From: an uncultured Deferribacteres bacterium
GTDB taxonomy: Bacteria > Zhuqueibacterota > JdFR-76 > DREG01
Direction of reading: 5' to 3'
Length of the DNA: 62,802 nt
Assembly: GCA_913009825.1 (NCBI GenBank)
Contig: CAJVYQ010000028.1
Coordinates: 1 to 62,802, forward strand
The translations under genes were made by a program, and so were the position numbers. The first letter of the stretch is position 1; each line of letters opens with the position of its first letter. The notes under the pieces are model-generated. The model was not told the origin of the DNA. It made no database searches and saw nothing but the letters and a program-made list of their open reading frames with translations. Of this stretch, positions 15,529 through 24,998 are shown one piece after another.

Positions 15529-18500
15529 ATGAGAAGATATCGCATCTTTTTCCCGGTGCTTTTTGTCAATTTTCTGCTGCTGATTAATTTGGCAAAAGGG
15601 GCGGATCCCATTTCAGTCATCCGGTATCCGTTAACCACACAACCGGCCATTTTACGGGCCGGGGATCCATTGGTGATAACATGCAATGCATCTGCAACCG
15701 CATCCAATTGGCAGGCACGGATATTCACACTGTATAATGAAGTCAAATTAACCGTGAAACCTGTTTATGATTCGGCCTTGCAATTGTGGAAATTGACGAC
15801 AACCATTCCTGAGAATACTCCTTTCGAACTGTATCACCTTGAAGTGACTGCCGGCGGGGTGTCCGATCAGATGATTCACGCGGTAAAAGTTGTGCAGAAT
15901 TTTAAGCACAGTTATTACTTTGTCCATCTTCCGGATTTGCATCTGCCATCCGTTTCCTGGATCGGTTATTATGATGACGCCAATACGATCCCGGAATTTT
16001 TACAGGTAAATAAGGAATTGGAGTTAATTAATCCGGAATTTATTCTGCAAACGGGAGATGTGGTCGACAACGGCCGGCAGGAAGACCAGTACCGGATTGC
16101 TCAGGACTTACTGGCAAAATTGCAGCAACCGGTTTATATGGCCGGCGGCAATCACGATCTGTGGTACGATGGTCATACTAACTGGCACAAATATTTTAAT
16201 CCGGTGATGGACTACAGTTTTCAATATGGCAGCCATCATTTTGCCGGAATGGAAATGTATGATATCCCCACGGTTACTTTCACTGCGGAACAGATGCTGT
16301 GGCTGCAAAACGATCTGCAGGCATCGATCGATAGAAACGATCCGTTACGCATTCTTTTTTACCATTACGATGAGTCCCGGCAAATCGATGCCGATTTTGT
16401 GGATGCCTATTTCATCGATCTGATTCTGTACGGGCATACACATATCAATGGTGAAAATACAATTGGCAACCATCCGGCTTTAAATTTGAACACTTCTTTC
16501 ACCATGAACAATAACAAAGAATACCGTCTGGTAAAAATTGCCAATGATCAGATTCAGGAATATCCGGTGCTCTCTGCCGGCAGTCTCTCCTGCATCTATT
16601 CTCCGGCAAATGACGGCACCAACCGGCAAGTGCGGGCGAAGATTCGCAATGACAATTCAATCTCTTTCGAGCATGGTCTGATTAAGTTTTTTGTCAGGCA
16701 TGATCCGGCGGGATATCAGGTGCAGGGCGGCACAGTTGCCCAAATTATAACCGCAGATACGCTGGATATTTACTATGTAAATGTGAACATCGCAGAAAAT
16801 TCACAGCAGGAAGTGAGTATTGTCAGCGTCAGTCCGCCGGCAGATAATCCGCCGGTTATTTCTGCGTTTTCCCCGGCGGCAGATACAGCAATCTATGCCG
16901 GCATACAAACTAACTTTTCTGTGCAAGCCGTGGATAGCGACAATCAGTCGCTCACTTTTTCCTGGTACCGGGATGGGACGACCGTTCCCGGTGCCGAGCA
17001 GGCATCATTCAATTTTGTCCCGGAAGTCGGTTTCACCGGTGTCACTTATTTAAGTGTCCGGGTTTCGGATGGGGAGTTTTACGATGAACAGGAATGGATG
17101 GTGGAGGTATTGCCGTTTTCAAACAAACCGATGGTGCTCACTTCCGTAGTAAATTTTTTCCCGCACGATCAATCGCTGACCATCCAATGGTTCGAACCTA
17201 CGCCCATCGACGCCAATTTTGAATTCGGGTTAACCCCCGGCGTTTATACCGGTTCCATTCCGGAATCGGGAAATAATCATGTGACATTTACACCGGAATT
17301 GGCCGGCATGGGATTGGGCAAATACTACTGCCGCATCAGCGACGGAACGATCTCCAGCGACCCGTTCGTTGTCGTCATCGAGAGCCCCAAAGCGCCCCGG
17401 ATGTTGGCGCCGTTGGGCAATATTCAGTTTCTCTCGCCATCCTTTTCCTGGGCCGGTGTGCCGGGTGTGCCGTATTATATGGTGATCTGCTCGGATCAGG
17501 AAATCCGAATTAGCGAGGACCCGGTTACCGGAGAGATATCTGTTGAAGGCGCTAATCCTATTTGGGCTGTGCTTACCTCGGAAACCAGTGTTCCTTATGG
17601 CATCGAGGATCCTAGCGGGACGTTCACCAGTGTACCGGCGCCGTTAACTCCGGGCAGCAGTTACTGGTGGGTTGTGCTCAATTGTTACGGCAATGCGCCG
17701 GAACTAACATCTCCGGTACAATCCGGGATTTCCATGTTCACCGTTGATCTGCCACCGCCGGATTTGTCCGCTCCGGCTTTAATCAGTCCGGATAATGGTG
17801 CAACCCTTACGGCGGATGTGATCACCTTCAAATGGCAGCCGGTGGAAAATGCAACAGCCTATCATTTTTATCCGTTCAAAATTGAACAGGAATCCGGTAT
17901 TGAAACGGCACGTGCGCTGTGGGAAAATATCATTGCCACAACCGACCAATCGTACGATTATCCGGCGGGAGACATGCTGATCGAAGGCCACTACCGCTGG
18001 AAAGTGGCGGCAGTGGCCGCAGACGGCATGGAAGTACACAGTGAAACCCGGGATTTCACATACTCCGCTCCATCGGCTACGCTGACAATTCATACTTACG
18101 ACAATAAAAACACAGCCGGAGACATCACGGATGATCTGAGCCTGCCCAGAGTAAGTATCACGTTTTCTGCTCTGGATGGTATCTATAATGGTTTGCCGTT
18201 ATCCACAGACCTGCACGGTCTGCGGGAAAACTACAAAATAGCACCCGGAGCTTACCGGTTTGTGGTGGAAAAGGAAGGATTCGATACCATTATCGATACG
18301 TTAACCTTTGCCAACGGGCAGACGTACCAACTTCAGTATCGCCTGTCGCCAAGCAAGAGCCGGATCACCGGGAAAGTGGTTGACAATCTGGACGAATCCC
18401 TGAGTGATGCTGAAGTGACTGCCCGGCACACGCTGCATCCGGAAATCACAAAATCTACGGTTACGGACGCGATGGGGAATTTTTCCCTCGCTTTGCTGCC

Positions 18501-21500
18501 CGGCACCTATCAGGTTCAGGCGGAAAAAGATGAATATGAACCTTCCGCGTCGATCTCGATTTCTGTCGCACCCGGAGAAGTGAAATCGCTTGCAACGTTG
18601 TTAAAATTAAACAAAAATAAAAATATCATTTCCGGAACCGTGCTGAACACAGAACATCAGGCAGTATTGGGGGTAAAAATTGTTCTCTCCGGGAAAGATG
18701 TTCAGTTTGATAAAATGACCGACGCCAACGGTTTTTTCCAATTCATCGTGCCAAACGGCACCTGGAAATTGTATGTGGAAAAAAGTGGTTTTGTTTCCCC
18801 CGGCGTGCGGAATCTTTCGGTTTCCGGTGGCAGCAATATTACCGTCTCACCTCCGATCACACTGACGCCCAACGCTGCCATCATTCAGGGGCAGGTTCGC
18901 GATGGCTTCCGTTTTCTCCGGGATGTAACCATCAAAGCATTTCCGGCAGCAGGCACGCCGTACCAGGTTGTCAGCGATGCTTACGGGCAGTTCAGTTTGA
19001 ATGTGTTGCCGGGGGTCTACACCCTGTTGGCCGAAAAAACCGGCTACACATTTCAACAGAATTTGCAAATCACATTAGCTGCGGGACAAACTCAATCCGG
19101 CGTAGAAATTCAACTTGCTGCTGCGCAAAGTGTCATCAGAGGAAAGGCAACCCTCGATGGATTCACCCCGGTGAAAGATGTGCAGATCAGCAATGCCAAT
19201 TTGACAACCTTCACATCGGAAGCAGGCGCTTATGAACTGGGCGTCGATTACGGCAGTCACGTTATTTCAGCCGGTAAATCCGGGTACACAATCAGTCCAC
19301 CGGAATCGGTTACCGTGGCGCCGGGACAGGTAGTCGAAAATGTCGATTTCATTCTAACGCCGAATGCCAGCGCCATAAAAGGAAGAATCACTTCTTCCGG
19401 CGGTGGAGTCGTTCGTGCACAAATTAGGGCATCTAACTCTACGGATGTAGTTAGCATAAGCGATGAGACGGGGTATTATTCATTGAATTTGGAAGCGGGC
19501 ACTTGGAATCTTTCCGTTGCAAAAAACGGTTTTATCACAGCTTACAAAGAGAATGTGCCGGTAGGTATCGGCCAGACAATTTCCGGAATTAATTTTTATC
19601 TTGCGCCGAATATTACCACTGTTTCCGGGATTGTTACCGATACACAGACCCGGTTGCCATTGCGAAATGCGGAAGTGAAGATTGCGGAAAAAGAACTAAG
19701 CTCGCATTCATCCGGCGACGGTTCTTACTCACTTGTGGTAGAGCCCGGTAATTATTCCCTTGTGGTTACCAAACCGGGTTACAAAACACGGTTGCAAAGC
19801 ACGGGTGACTTGCAGGCTAATCAAACCAAATCCATCGATTTCGATCTCGAAGCCCTGCCGAGCCGGTTCGCAGGAAGAGTAGCAGACCAAAATAGCGAAT
19901 CACTGTCCGGTGTGCATCTTTTGGCTGTGGAAGGCAGTAACCGCTACGAGGCGGTTTCAGAACCGGACGGCCAATTTCGGCTCGATGTGCAGCCGGGAGT
20001 ATACTCAATAAGCGGCAGCAAATCCGGCTATAAATCCGCAACCTTGCCCGGAGCCGAATCGATCTTCGCCGGTGAAACAAAATCGCTGTCCGACTTGCAG
20101 CTGCAGCGCAATTTTGGCAATATTGCCGGTACAATAAAGGTAAAGGGAAGCGGGCGGGTGATTGGCGCCGCGCGGGTTGTTGTGCAGGAGAATTCCGGCT
20201 TTTCCGCGCAGACCAATTCGGACAACGATGGGAATTTTCATTTTTGGGATGCGGCCGGCCAGGCTGTGCTTCTGCCCGGCACTTATCAGGCTGCCGTGAC
20301 GAAAAATGGGTTCAAACCATATTTTGAAGAAAACATCGCGGTGAACGGCGGCGCTGTTGTTACACTGCAAGTTGAGTTGGAGAAAAACTTAGGTAAAATT
20401 ACCGGCACGGTTTCCGCTGCTGCCGGACCTGTTGCCGGAGCTTCAATTACCGTACAGCAAATCTCTACACGGCTGGTCTTTACTGCCATTAGTCAGGCGA
20501 ACGGTTATTTTGAAATCACAGGATTGCCGCAGGGGAATTACGAAATCCGGGTGGCAAAAACCGGTTACACAAGTCCGGATCCGCAAAATGTGGCGCCCGG
20601 AAGCAGTGTGCAATTGACACTGCTTAAAAACAACGGCAGACTTTTTGGCGTGATAACCGATGCGGAAATTTCCATACTCATTTCCGGTGTGTCTGTTGTG
20701 GTTGATGACCAGCATGGAAATAACGGCGGCGCCCATTCCAATGCGCAGGGATTTTATGAAATCACAAATTTGCCCCGATTATTTCCCTATCAAATCAGAG
20801 TGAGAAAGGGTGGATATTCCGGAATCGACCGGCCAACCACACAAATATCCAGCGACACGGAAATTAATTTTCAAATGCAGCGGCTTTACGGCAATATTTC
20901 CGGCAGTGTGGTAAATGAAGAAAATCTGCCGATGGTAAATATGATCATTTCCGTGAGTTCTTCCATTTTTTCAGCAAAAGATTCCACAGATGCCGCGGGG
21001 AAATTTCAATTTCTGCATTTACCCAGTTACAGCTACAAAGTGACGGCGCAGAAAATCGGTTTTTTGAGTGATCCGGTGGAGCAGTATGTAAGCTTGTGGC
21101 AGGGTGGCGATGTGACTAATGTAAACTTTTCCATGCGCGAGGCTAAGGCGGCATCGATTAAAATTATCGGTCTGGATAATTTGAGCAATACGGAGAAACA
21201 ACGCTACACATTTTCGGCAAAGACAGCCAATATGAAAGAAGCCAGCATCGAGCCGGAATGGGAAATAAACCTTGTGCAGGCTGTGGACAGTCTCAGTCAG
21301 GATGGTTTACTGGATCCTAAAAATGATTTCATCGGTACGCTGGAGTTAAAATTGACCGACCGGTATTCCGGAATTACCGGCAAAAAAGCAATTTCGGTCT
21401 ATCAGATGGTGGGCCCGGGCGCCGGCTTATTGCATATTTCCAATCAGCAAGGCATTCAACTAATTCTGCAGGATAGCTCGGTGTCGCAAAATATCACGAT

Positions 21501-22101
21501 TCAGTTAAAGAAACCCAATTTTGCCGAAATCAGACGGAACACGCGTTCGTTCAAAGTCGTAGGCGATATTTATCAATTCATGCCGGAAAATTTTCACTTG
21601 TTGAAACCGGCCGAACTGCTGCTGCCGATCCCTGCGGAAACAACTGCGGAAAATGTAACTGCAGGGAAATGGGACAGCAAATGGCTTGAATGGAAGGCGA
21701 TTCCCGCCACGCCGGCAGGCAATTCCCAATTAAAGATCATGATTGCCGAATTGGGTAGATACGGAATTTTGGAACAAGCCGAACCGCTGGCGGTGAAGAA
21801 TATTCATATTACGCCAAATCCGTTCTCGCCTCTCAACGCACCAGTGGAGATTGAATATGAAGTATCATCGGATCAAACCCCAAATCCGGAAGTAACCATC
21901 CGCATTTACAACATGATTGGCGATCTGGTGAAAACTCTGCTTCCGGGAGAAGCTCAACCGAGAGGCCTCAATACGGTTACATGGGACGGCATGACCGGGC
22001 ATGGCAGAATGGCGAAAAATGGCCGTTACGTGCTGCATTTCCAGGTAAAGGATATTACCGGGACAAAAGAGGATTTAAAGCCATTTGTTCTGATAAAATA
22101 G
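15529..22101 (+). CDS. Giant secreted metallophosphoesterase with about 12 carboxypeptidase-regulatory-like repeats and a FlgD/T9SS-like C-terminal domain
   Basis: This is a 2190-residue exported protein. Residues 1-25 are a signal peptide (ending LAKGAD). A calcineurin-like phosphoesterase domain spans about 125-320 and has all the metal motifs: Asp136-Leu-His138, GD177VVD, GN208HD (His209), His279 in FYHYD and GH303TH305. A PKD/Ig-like unit follows at about 440-540, then fibronectin-like segments. From about 855 to 1865 come about 12 tandem units of roughly 80 residues, each with an xIxGxV opening, a (D/S)xxGxF/Y middle and a PGxYxLxVxKxGY core, the signature of carboxypeptidase-D regulatory-like beta-sandwiches. 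The C-terminus (about 2090-2190) has ITPNPFSP, IYNMIGDLVKTL and TWDG...NGRYVLH, a FlgD-Ig/T9SS-type sorting domain. The substrate is unknown; the stalk probably holds the enzyme away from the cell. A PorV-like gene follows 41 bp downstream. Confidence 0.85.
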   Translation: MRRYRIFFPVLFVNFLLLINLAKGADPISVIRYPLTTQPAILRAGDPLVITCNASATASNWQARIFTLYNEVKLTVKPVYDSALQLWKLTTTIPENTPFELYHLEVTAGGVSDQMIHAVKVVQNFKHSYYFVHLPDLHLPSVSWIGYYDDANTIPEFLQVNKELELINPEFILQTGDVVDNGRQEDQYRIAQDLLAKLQQPVYMAGGNHDLWYDGHTNWHKYFNPVMDYSFQYGSHHFAGMEMYDIPTVTFTAEQMLWLQNDLQASIDRNDPLRILFYHYDESRQIDADFVDAYFIDLILYGHTHINGENTIGNHPALNLNTSFTMNNNKEYRLVKIANDQIQEYPVLSAGSLSCIYSPANDGTNRQVRAKIRNDNSISFEHGLIKFFVRHDPAGYQVQGGTVAQIITADTLDIYYVNVNIAENSQQEVSIVSVSPPADNPPVISAFSPAADTAIYAGIQTNFSVQAVDSDNQSLTFSWYRDGTTVPGAEQASFNFVPEVGFTGVTYLSVRVSDGEFYDEQEWMVEVLPFSNKPMVLTSVVNFFPHDQSLTIQWFEPTPIDANFEFGLTPGVYTGSIPESGNNHVTFTPELAGMGLGKYYCRISDGTISSDPFVVVIESPKAPRMLAPLGNIQFLSPSFSWAGVPGVPYYMVICSDQEIRISEDPVTGEISVEGANPIWAVLTSETSVPYGIEDPSGTFTSVPAPLTPGSSYWWVVLNCYGNAPELTSPVQSGISMFTVDLPPPDLSAPALISPDNGATLTADVITFKWQPVENATAYHFYPFKIEQESGIETARALWENIIATTDQSYDYPAGDMLIEGHYRWKVAAVAADGMEVHSETRDFTYSAPSATLTIHTYDNKNTAGDITDDLSLPRVSITFSALDGIYNGLPLSTDLHGLRENYKIAPGAYRFVVEKEGFDTIIDTLTFANGQTYQLQYRLSPSKSRITGKVVDNLDESLSDAEVTARHTLHPEITKSTVTDAMGNFSLALLPGTYQVQAEKDEYEPSASISISVAPGEVKSLATLLKLNKNKNIISGTVLNTEHQAVLGVKIVLSGKDVQFDKMTDANGFFQFIVPNGTWKLYVEKSGFVSPGVRNLSVSGGSNITVSPPITLTPNAAIIQGQVRDGFRFLRDVTIKAFPAAGTPYQVVSDAYGQFSLNVLPGVYTLLAEKTGYTFQQNLQITLAAGQTQSGVEIQLAAAQSVIRGKATLDGFTPVKDVQISNANLTTFTSEAGAYELGVDYGSHVISAGKSGYTISPPESVTVAPGQVVENVDFILTPNASAIKGRITSSGGGVVRAQIRASNSTDVVSISDETGYYSLNLEAGTWNLSVAKNGFITAYKENVPVGIGQTISGINFYLAPNITTVSGIVTDTQTRLPLRNAEVKIAEKELSSHSSGDGSYSLVVEPGNYSLVVTKPGYKTRLQSTGDLQANQTKSIDFDLEALPSRFAGRVADQNSESLSGVHLLAVEGSNRYEAVSEPDGQFRLDVQPGVYSISGSKSGYKSATLPGAESIFAGETKSLSDLQLQRNFGNIAGTIKVKGSGRVIGAARVVVQENSGFSAQTNSDNDGNFHFWDAAGQAVLLPGTYQAAVTKNGFKPYFEENIAVNGGAVVTLQVELEKNLGKITGTVSAAAGPVAGASITVQQISTRLVFTAISQANGYFEITGLPQGNYEIRVAKTGYTSPDPQNVAPGSSVQLTLLKNNGRLFGVITDAEISILISGVSVVVDDQHGNNGGAHSNAQGFYEITNLPRLFPYQIRVRKGGYSGIDRPTTQISSDTEINFQMQRLYGNISGSVVNEENLPMVNMIISVSSSIFSAKDSTDAAGKFQFLHLPSYSYKVTAQKIGFLSDPVEQYVSLWQGGDVTNVNFSMREAKAASIKIIGLDNLSNTEKQRYTFSAKTANMKEASIEPEWEINLVQAVDSLSQDGLLDPKNDFIGTLELKLTDRYSGITGKKAISVYQMVGPGAGLLHISNQQGIQLILQDSSVSQNITIQLKKPNFAEIRRNTRSFKVVGDIYQFMPENFHLLKPAELLLPIPAETTAENVTAGKWDSKWLEWKAIPATPAGNSQLKIMIAELGRYGILEQAEPLAVKNIHITPNPFSPLNAPVEIEYEVSSDQTPNPEVTIRIYNMIGDLVKTLLPGEAQPRGLNTVTWDGMTGHGRMAKNGRYVLHFQVKDITGTKEDLKPFVLIK

Positions 22102-22142
22102 GAATAGTTACGGAATAAGAAATTATACAAGCAGGTAAAAAT

Positions 22143-23066
22143 ATGCTGCATAGAATTTTAAACAACATGCTGTTCCTGTGCGTGTTAACCGGAACGGTCT
22201 GGTCGTCCTCCTTTGCGGATATCCCGGGTGCTTTTGTGGATATCGGCTTCGGCGCCCGTCCCATGGGCATGGGCGGCGCATTCACAGCGGTGAGTAACGA
22301 TGCACAGGCTATCTTCTGGAACCCCGCCGGGTTAACGTTGCTGACGGAAAGCGAACTCACTGTAATGCACACCAAACAGTTGGGATTGATCCCCTATAAT
22401 TTGGGCGCTTTTGCATCGCAAGTTGGCACCCATTATTTAGGGTTGGCATTTCTTGCCTCCGGGAATGATGTGTTGAAGGAAAATACTTTTTTTGTTTCCT
22501 ATGCCCGAACCGTGCAGTTGCCCGTCTTTGGCGCTACGGCGTTCGGCTTTAATTTTCGTTACCGGAGTTCTTCTTTCGGCAACAACGAGGATGGCGGAGA
22601 AAACCGGAGTCAGGGAGATGCGTTTGGCTATGGTATCGATTTGGGCCTGCTGTGGTCTGTCGATAAACAAACCCGGTTTGGCATTTTTGCCAGAGACCTT
22701 TTTAATAGCATGATCTATAATAACAAAACCATGGAATCCCGCTACAACGAAGCGGTTCCCACAGAATTGATTTTAGGTTTCTCCCGCCAGGTCGGGAAAA
22801 ATGCTCTGCTGGCGCTGGATTGGCAGCCTTCCATTTACGCCGATACTTATGCTAAAATCCGTTTGGGTGGGGAAATTACATTTTTCAAAATGCTGGTATT
22901 GCGGGGCGGTTTGTGGCAAAATATAGATGCCGTTGTGAATCGCAATTATAGCCTGGGGCTGGGATTAAATATCAAACGTAAGAATTTTGGCGTTAAATTT
23001 GATTTTGCTTACCTGATCAATGATTTGGCAAATGCGCCGCGCATCTCTTTTTCTATTTATCATTGA
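22143..23066 (+). CDS. PorV/PorQ-family outer-membrane beta-barrel protein
   Basis: A 307-residue protein with a signal peptide ending SSSFAD. The mature N-terminus carries the diagnostic DIGFGARPMGMGGAFTAVSN and DAQAIFWNPAGL segment of the PorV/PorQ (UPF0164, FadL-fold) family. Alternating beta-strands follow to a C-terminal SFSIYH. In type IX secretion PorV ferries cargo CTDs from the translocon to the PorU sortase. Paralogues are numerous in FCB genomes, so a general role is safer than calling this porV itself. It lies 41 bp after the giant CTD-bearing protein, which suggests it serves that cargo. No Shine-Dalgarno is strong (AGCAGGT). Confidence 0.8.
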   Translation: MLHRILNNMLFLCVLTGTVWSSSFADIPGAFVDIGFGARPMGMGGAFTAVSNDAQAIFWNPAGLTLLTESELTVMHTKQLGLIPYNLGAFASQVGTHYLGLAFLASGNDVLKENTFFVSYARTVQLPVFGATAFGFNFRYRSSSFGNNEDGGENRSQGDAFGYGIDLGLLWSVDKQTRFGIFARDLFNSMIYNNKTMESRYNEAVPTELILGFSRQVGKNALLALDWQPSIYADTYAKIRLGGEITFFKMLVLRGGLWQNIDAVVNRNYSLGLGLNIKRKNFGVKFDFAYLINDLANAPRISFSIYH

Positions 23067-23100
23067 TCCGTTTTGAGTTGAAAAATGAGGTTTTATGAAA

Positions 23101-23512
23101 TGGCTGTAAAAACTTAAAACATTCATTCGCCACAAAGGCACAAAAGTTTAATAAATAAAATATTAGGTAGATTGAATGAAAATAAAAAAAGCACCATAAT
23201 AAAATGAGATTAGATTATAAGGCTGCTCTGATTTTGTAACTTTCAAGAAACTTGATTTTTTTTAGAAGTTTCTTGTATTTATTGAGACGCGCGTACTAGA
23301 CGGGTCTTGGTCACTATTCAAGTATGTTTCGCAGCAAGCCTTCGACTCTCCGCTCAGGCCGGCTTTATTAGCCATGCTGAGCCCCTGCTTGCTGCAGGCA
23401 GGGAGTCGAAGCGTGATTGCAGTTAATTAATGGAGCATACCTGAATAGTTACCTGATTTTTACAATTTTCGTGACTTAGTGCCTTCGTAGTAGAAGTTTA
23501 TGAATATGCAAG
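23101..23512. repeat. MITE-like family A inverted repeat, interrupted by a family 1 element
   Basis: The left arm (about 23113-23145, ATTCATTCGCCACAAAGGCAC) and right arm (about 23470-23512, GACTTAGTGCCTTCGTAG then TTTATGAATATGC) are imperfect reverse complements and match the arms at 2692-2879. Here the core is longer because a complete family 1 element (23313-23449) sits inside it. This fills the 23067-23546 gap. Confidence 0.55.
23313..23449. repeat. MITE-like element, family 1, nested copy
   Basis: ACTATTCAAGTATG (23313-23326) pairs with CATACCTGAATAGT (23436-23449) at 13 of 14 positions. The interior carries CTCCGCTCAGGCCGGC, a GAGTCGAAGCGTGATTGCAG stretch and TTAATTAATGGAG, matching the copy at 7416-7542. 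It lies inside a family A inverted repeat. Confidence 0.65.
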
Positions 23513-23546
23513 CTAAGGATCGTAATAGTTTTTTTGAAAGGTTATC

Positions 23547-24998
23547 ATGAAAAAAATAGGGTTTACATTTCTTTTTCTCATCGGTTTGGTTGATTTTCTG
23601 TCCGGACAAACCACTCCGGAAAACGCCATTCTTCTGCTGAACAGTGGCAGAATGGATGTGCAAACTTCCTTTTACTGGCAGCTTTTATCGGACAATGGCC
23701 AGTCCCTCGGTTTCAAATCTCCCGGTGTTTGGGATGTCTGGAGCAACCCTGCCAGCCTGATTTCGTTCAAGCGGCCGTACATTTCACTCGCCCTCAAACC
23801 CGGTTTTAGAATCGATCCGGCAAATTTTTACGATGTGGATGGCACGATTAAGCGGAAGATGGATAATTCTATCGCAGATTACAAAACATCGGCGACGGAG
23901 GTCGCTTATCCTCAATTATCTTCAAGCATCGGGCAAAAAGGCGGCTTGTTCGGTTTTCAGTTGGTCTATCCTGTTCACGGTGGTGTATTTGCTTTCGAAA
24001 TGGGTCAACCTCTTTTCCTCTCTCTCAATGCCCGTAACAATGGTTTAGCTACTCTGATCGAAACCAGAAAATCCGTGGGCAGCCGGGATATGATCATTCA
24101 CTTGCGCATCGATGCGCTGCTTCAGGCCGATTTGCAATTGAAAGCCTCCACATACAAACTGAATTATGTCCGGAAAGTGAATGAAAAATTAGCTGTGGGC
24201 GGTGGTGTAAGCAAAACAAAAATCAGTGCGTATTTTAATGGCAGCGCCAACCTCAACGGAATCATGGAAACAGCCGGTACGGAATATGTGTTCAACGATC
24301 CGTACGATAAGAGAATCGATTTTGACGCCGGTGAAACCAACAAACTGGATCAGGCGGCTTTTCTGGATTTTAACGGTGGTGGCTGGGATTTTCATTTTGG
24401 CGCTCTGTATCATGCGGCCAGGTCAGTCGTCATCGGCGCTAGTTATTCACGGAGCGCTCCGGTTACTTTGAAGGGTGACATGTCCGTTATTCAGTATAAA
24501 ATTCCCGCCCTCAACGCGGACGCACTTCTCAGTGATGACCCCAATGCGGAACTTGTGGAACCTACCAAGCTCAATCTGGCCAAATTGACGCTAACCGAGC
24601 CGGTAGAAAATCCGGTCGGCGACCGAATTAAAATTAATTTTCCATCCTCTTTCGGTTTGCAATTTTCTTATCAAAGCCTGTTTTTCGAATCCACAATCAG
24701 TTTGCAGAAATATTTCAACCGTTTCGGTTATGATTTTTTGCAGGATGAAAGATATGCAGAACTAAATTACGGCCTGAATCTTGATTTGTGTTTCGGAACA
24801 GTTAAACTGTCCATCGGTGCCATAAAGGGAAATATTGTCCATAAAAAACATGGGAAAATACAAAGCAGCTCCGGTCTTTGGGTACCGCACACTTCTCTGG
24901 AATTTGCCATATTTATTCTGCGCAATTATCACTTCAGCAGCAAACTTTTCGCTTCGCCAACCCCGGGGGTGGGGGTGAAATTGGGGTATTTTTTCTGA
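23547..24998 (+). CDS. Predicted outer-membrane beta-barrel protein of unknown function
   Basis: A 483-residue exported protein. Signal peptide MKKIGFTFLFLIGLVDFLSG is followed by QTTPENA. The mature part has a repeated amphipathic beta-strand pattern with aromatic girdles, a SNPASLISF segment resembling the WNPAGL box of PorV/FadL-like barrels, and a C-terminal strand ending GVGVKLGYFF, the terminal Phe usual for barrels inserted by BamA. I infer a PorV/OMPP1-like barrel but cannot name a substrate. It follows the PorV-like gene after a 480-bp repeat-filled gap, so it is probably transcribed separately. Confidence 0.65.
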   Translation: MKKIGFTFLFLIGLVDFLSGQTTPENAILLLNSGRMDVQTSFYWQLLSDNGQSLGFKSPGVWDVWSNPASLISFKRPYISLALKPGFRIDPANFYDVDGTIKRKMDNSIADYKTSATEVAYPQLSSSIGQKGGLFGFQLVYPVHGGVFAFEMGQPLFLSLNARNNGLATLIETRKSVGSRDMIIHLRIDALLQADLQLKASTYKLNYVRKVNEKLAVGGGVSKTKISAYFNGSANLNGIMETAGTEYVFNDPYDKRIDFDAGETNKLDQAAFLDFNGGGWDFHFGALYHAARSVVIGASYSRSAPVTLKGDMSVIQYKIPALNADALLSDDPNAELVEPTKLNLAKLTLTEPVENPVGDRIKINFPSSFGLQFSYQSLFFESTISLQKYFNRFGYDFLQDERYAELNYGLNLDLCFGTVKLSIGAIKGNIVHKKHGKIQSSSGLWVPHTSLEFAIFILRNYHFSSKLFASPTPGVGVKLGYFF

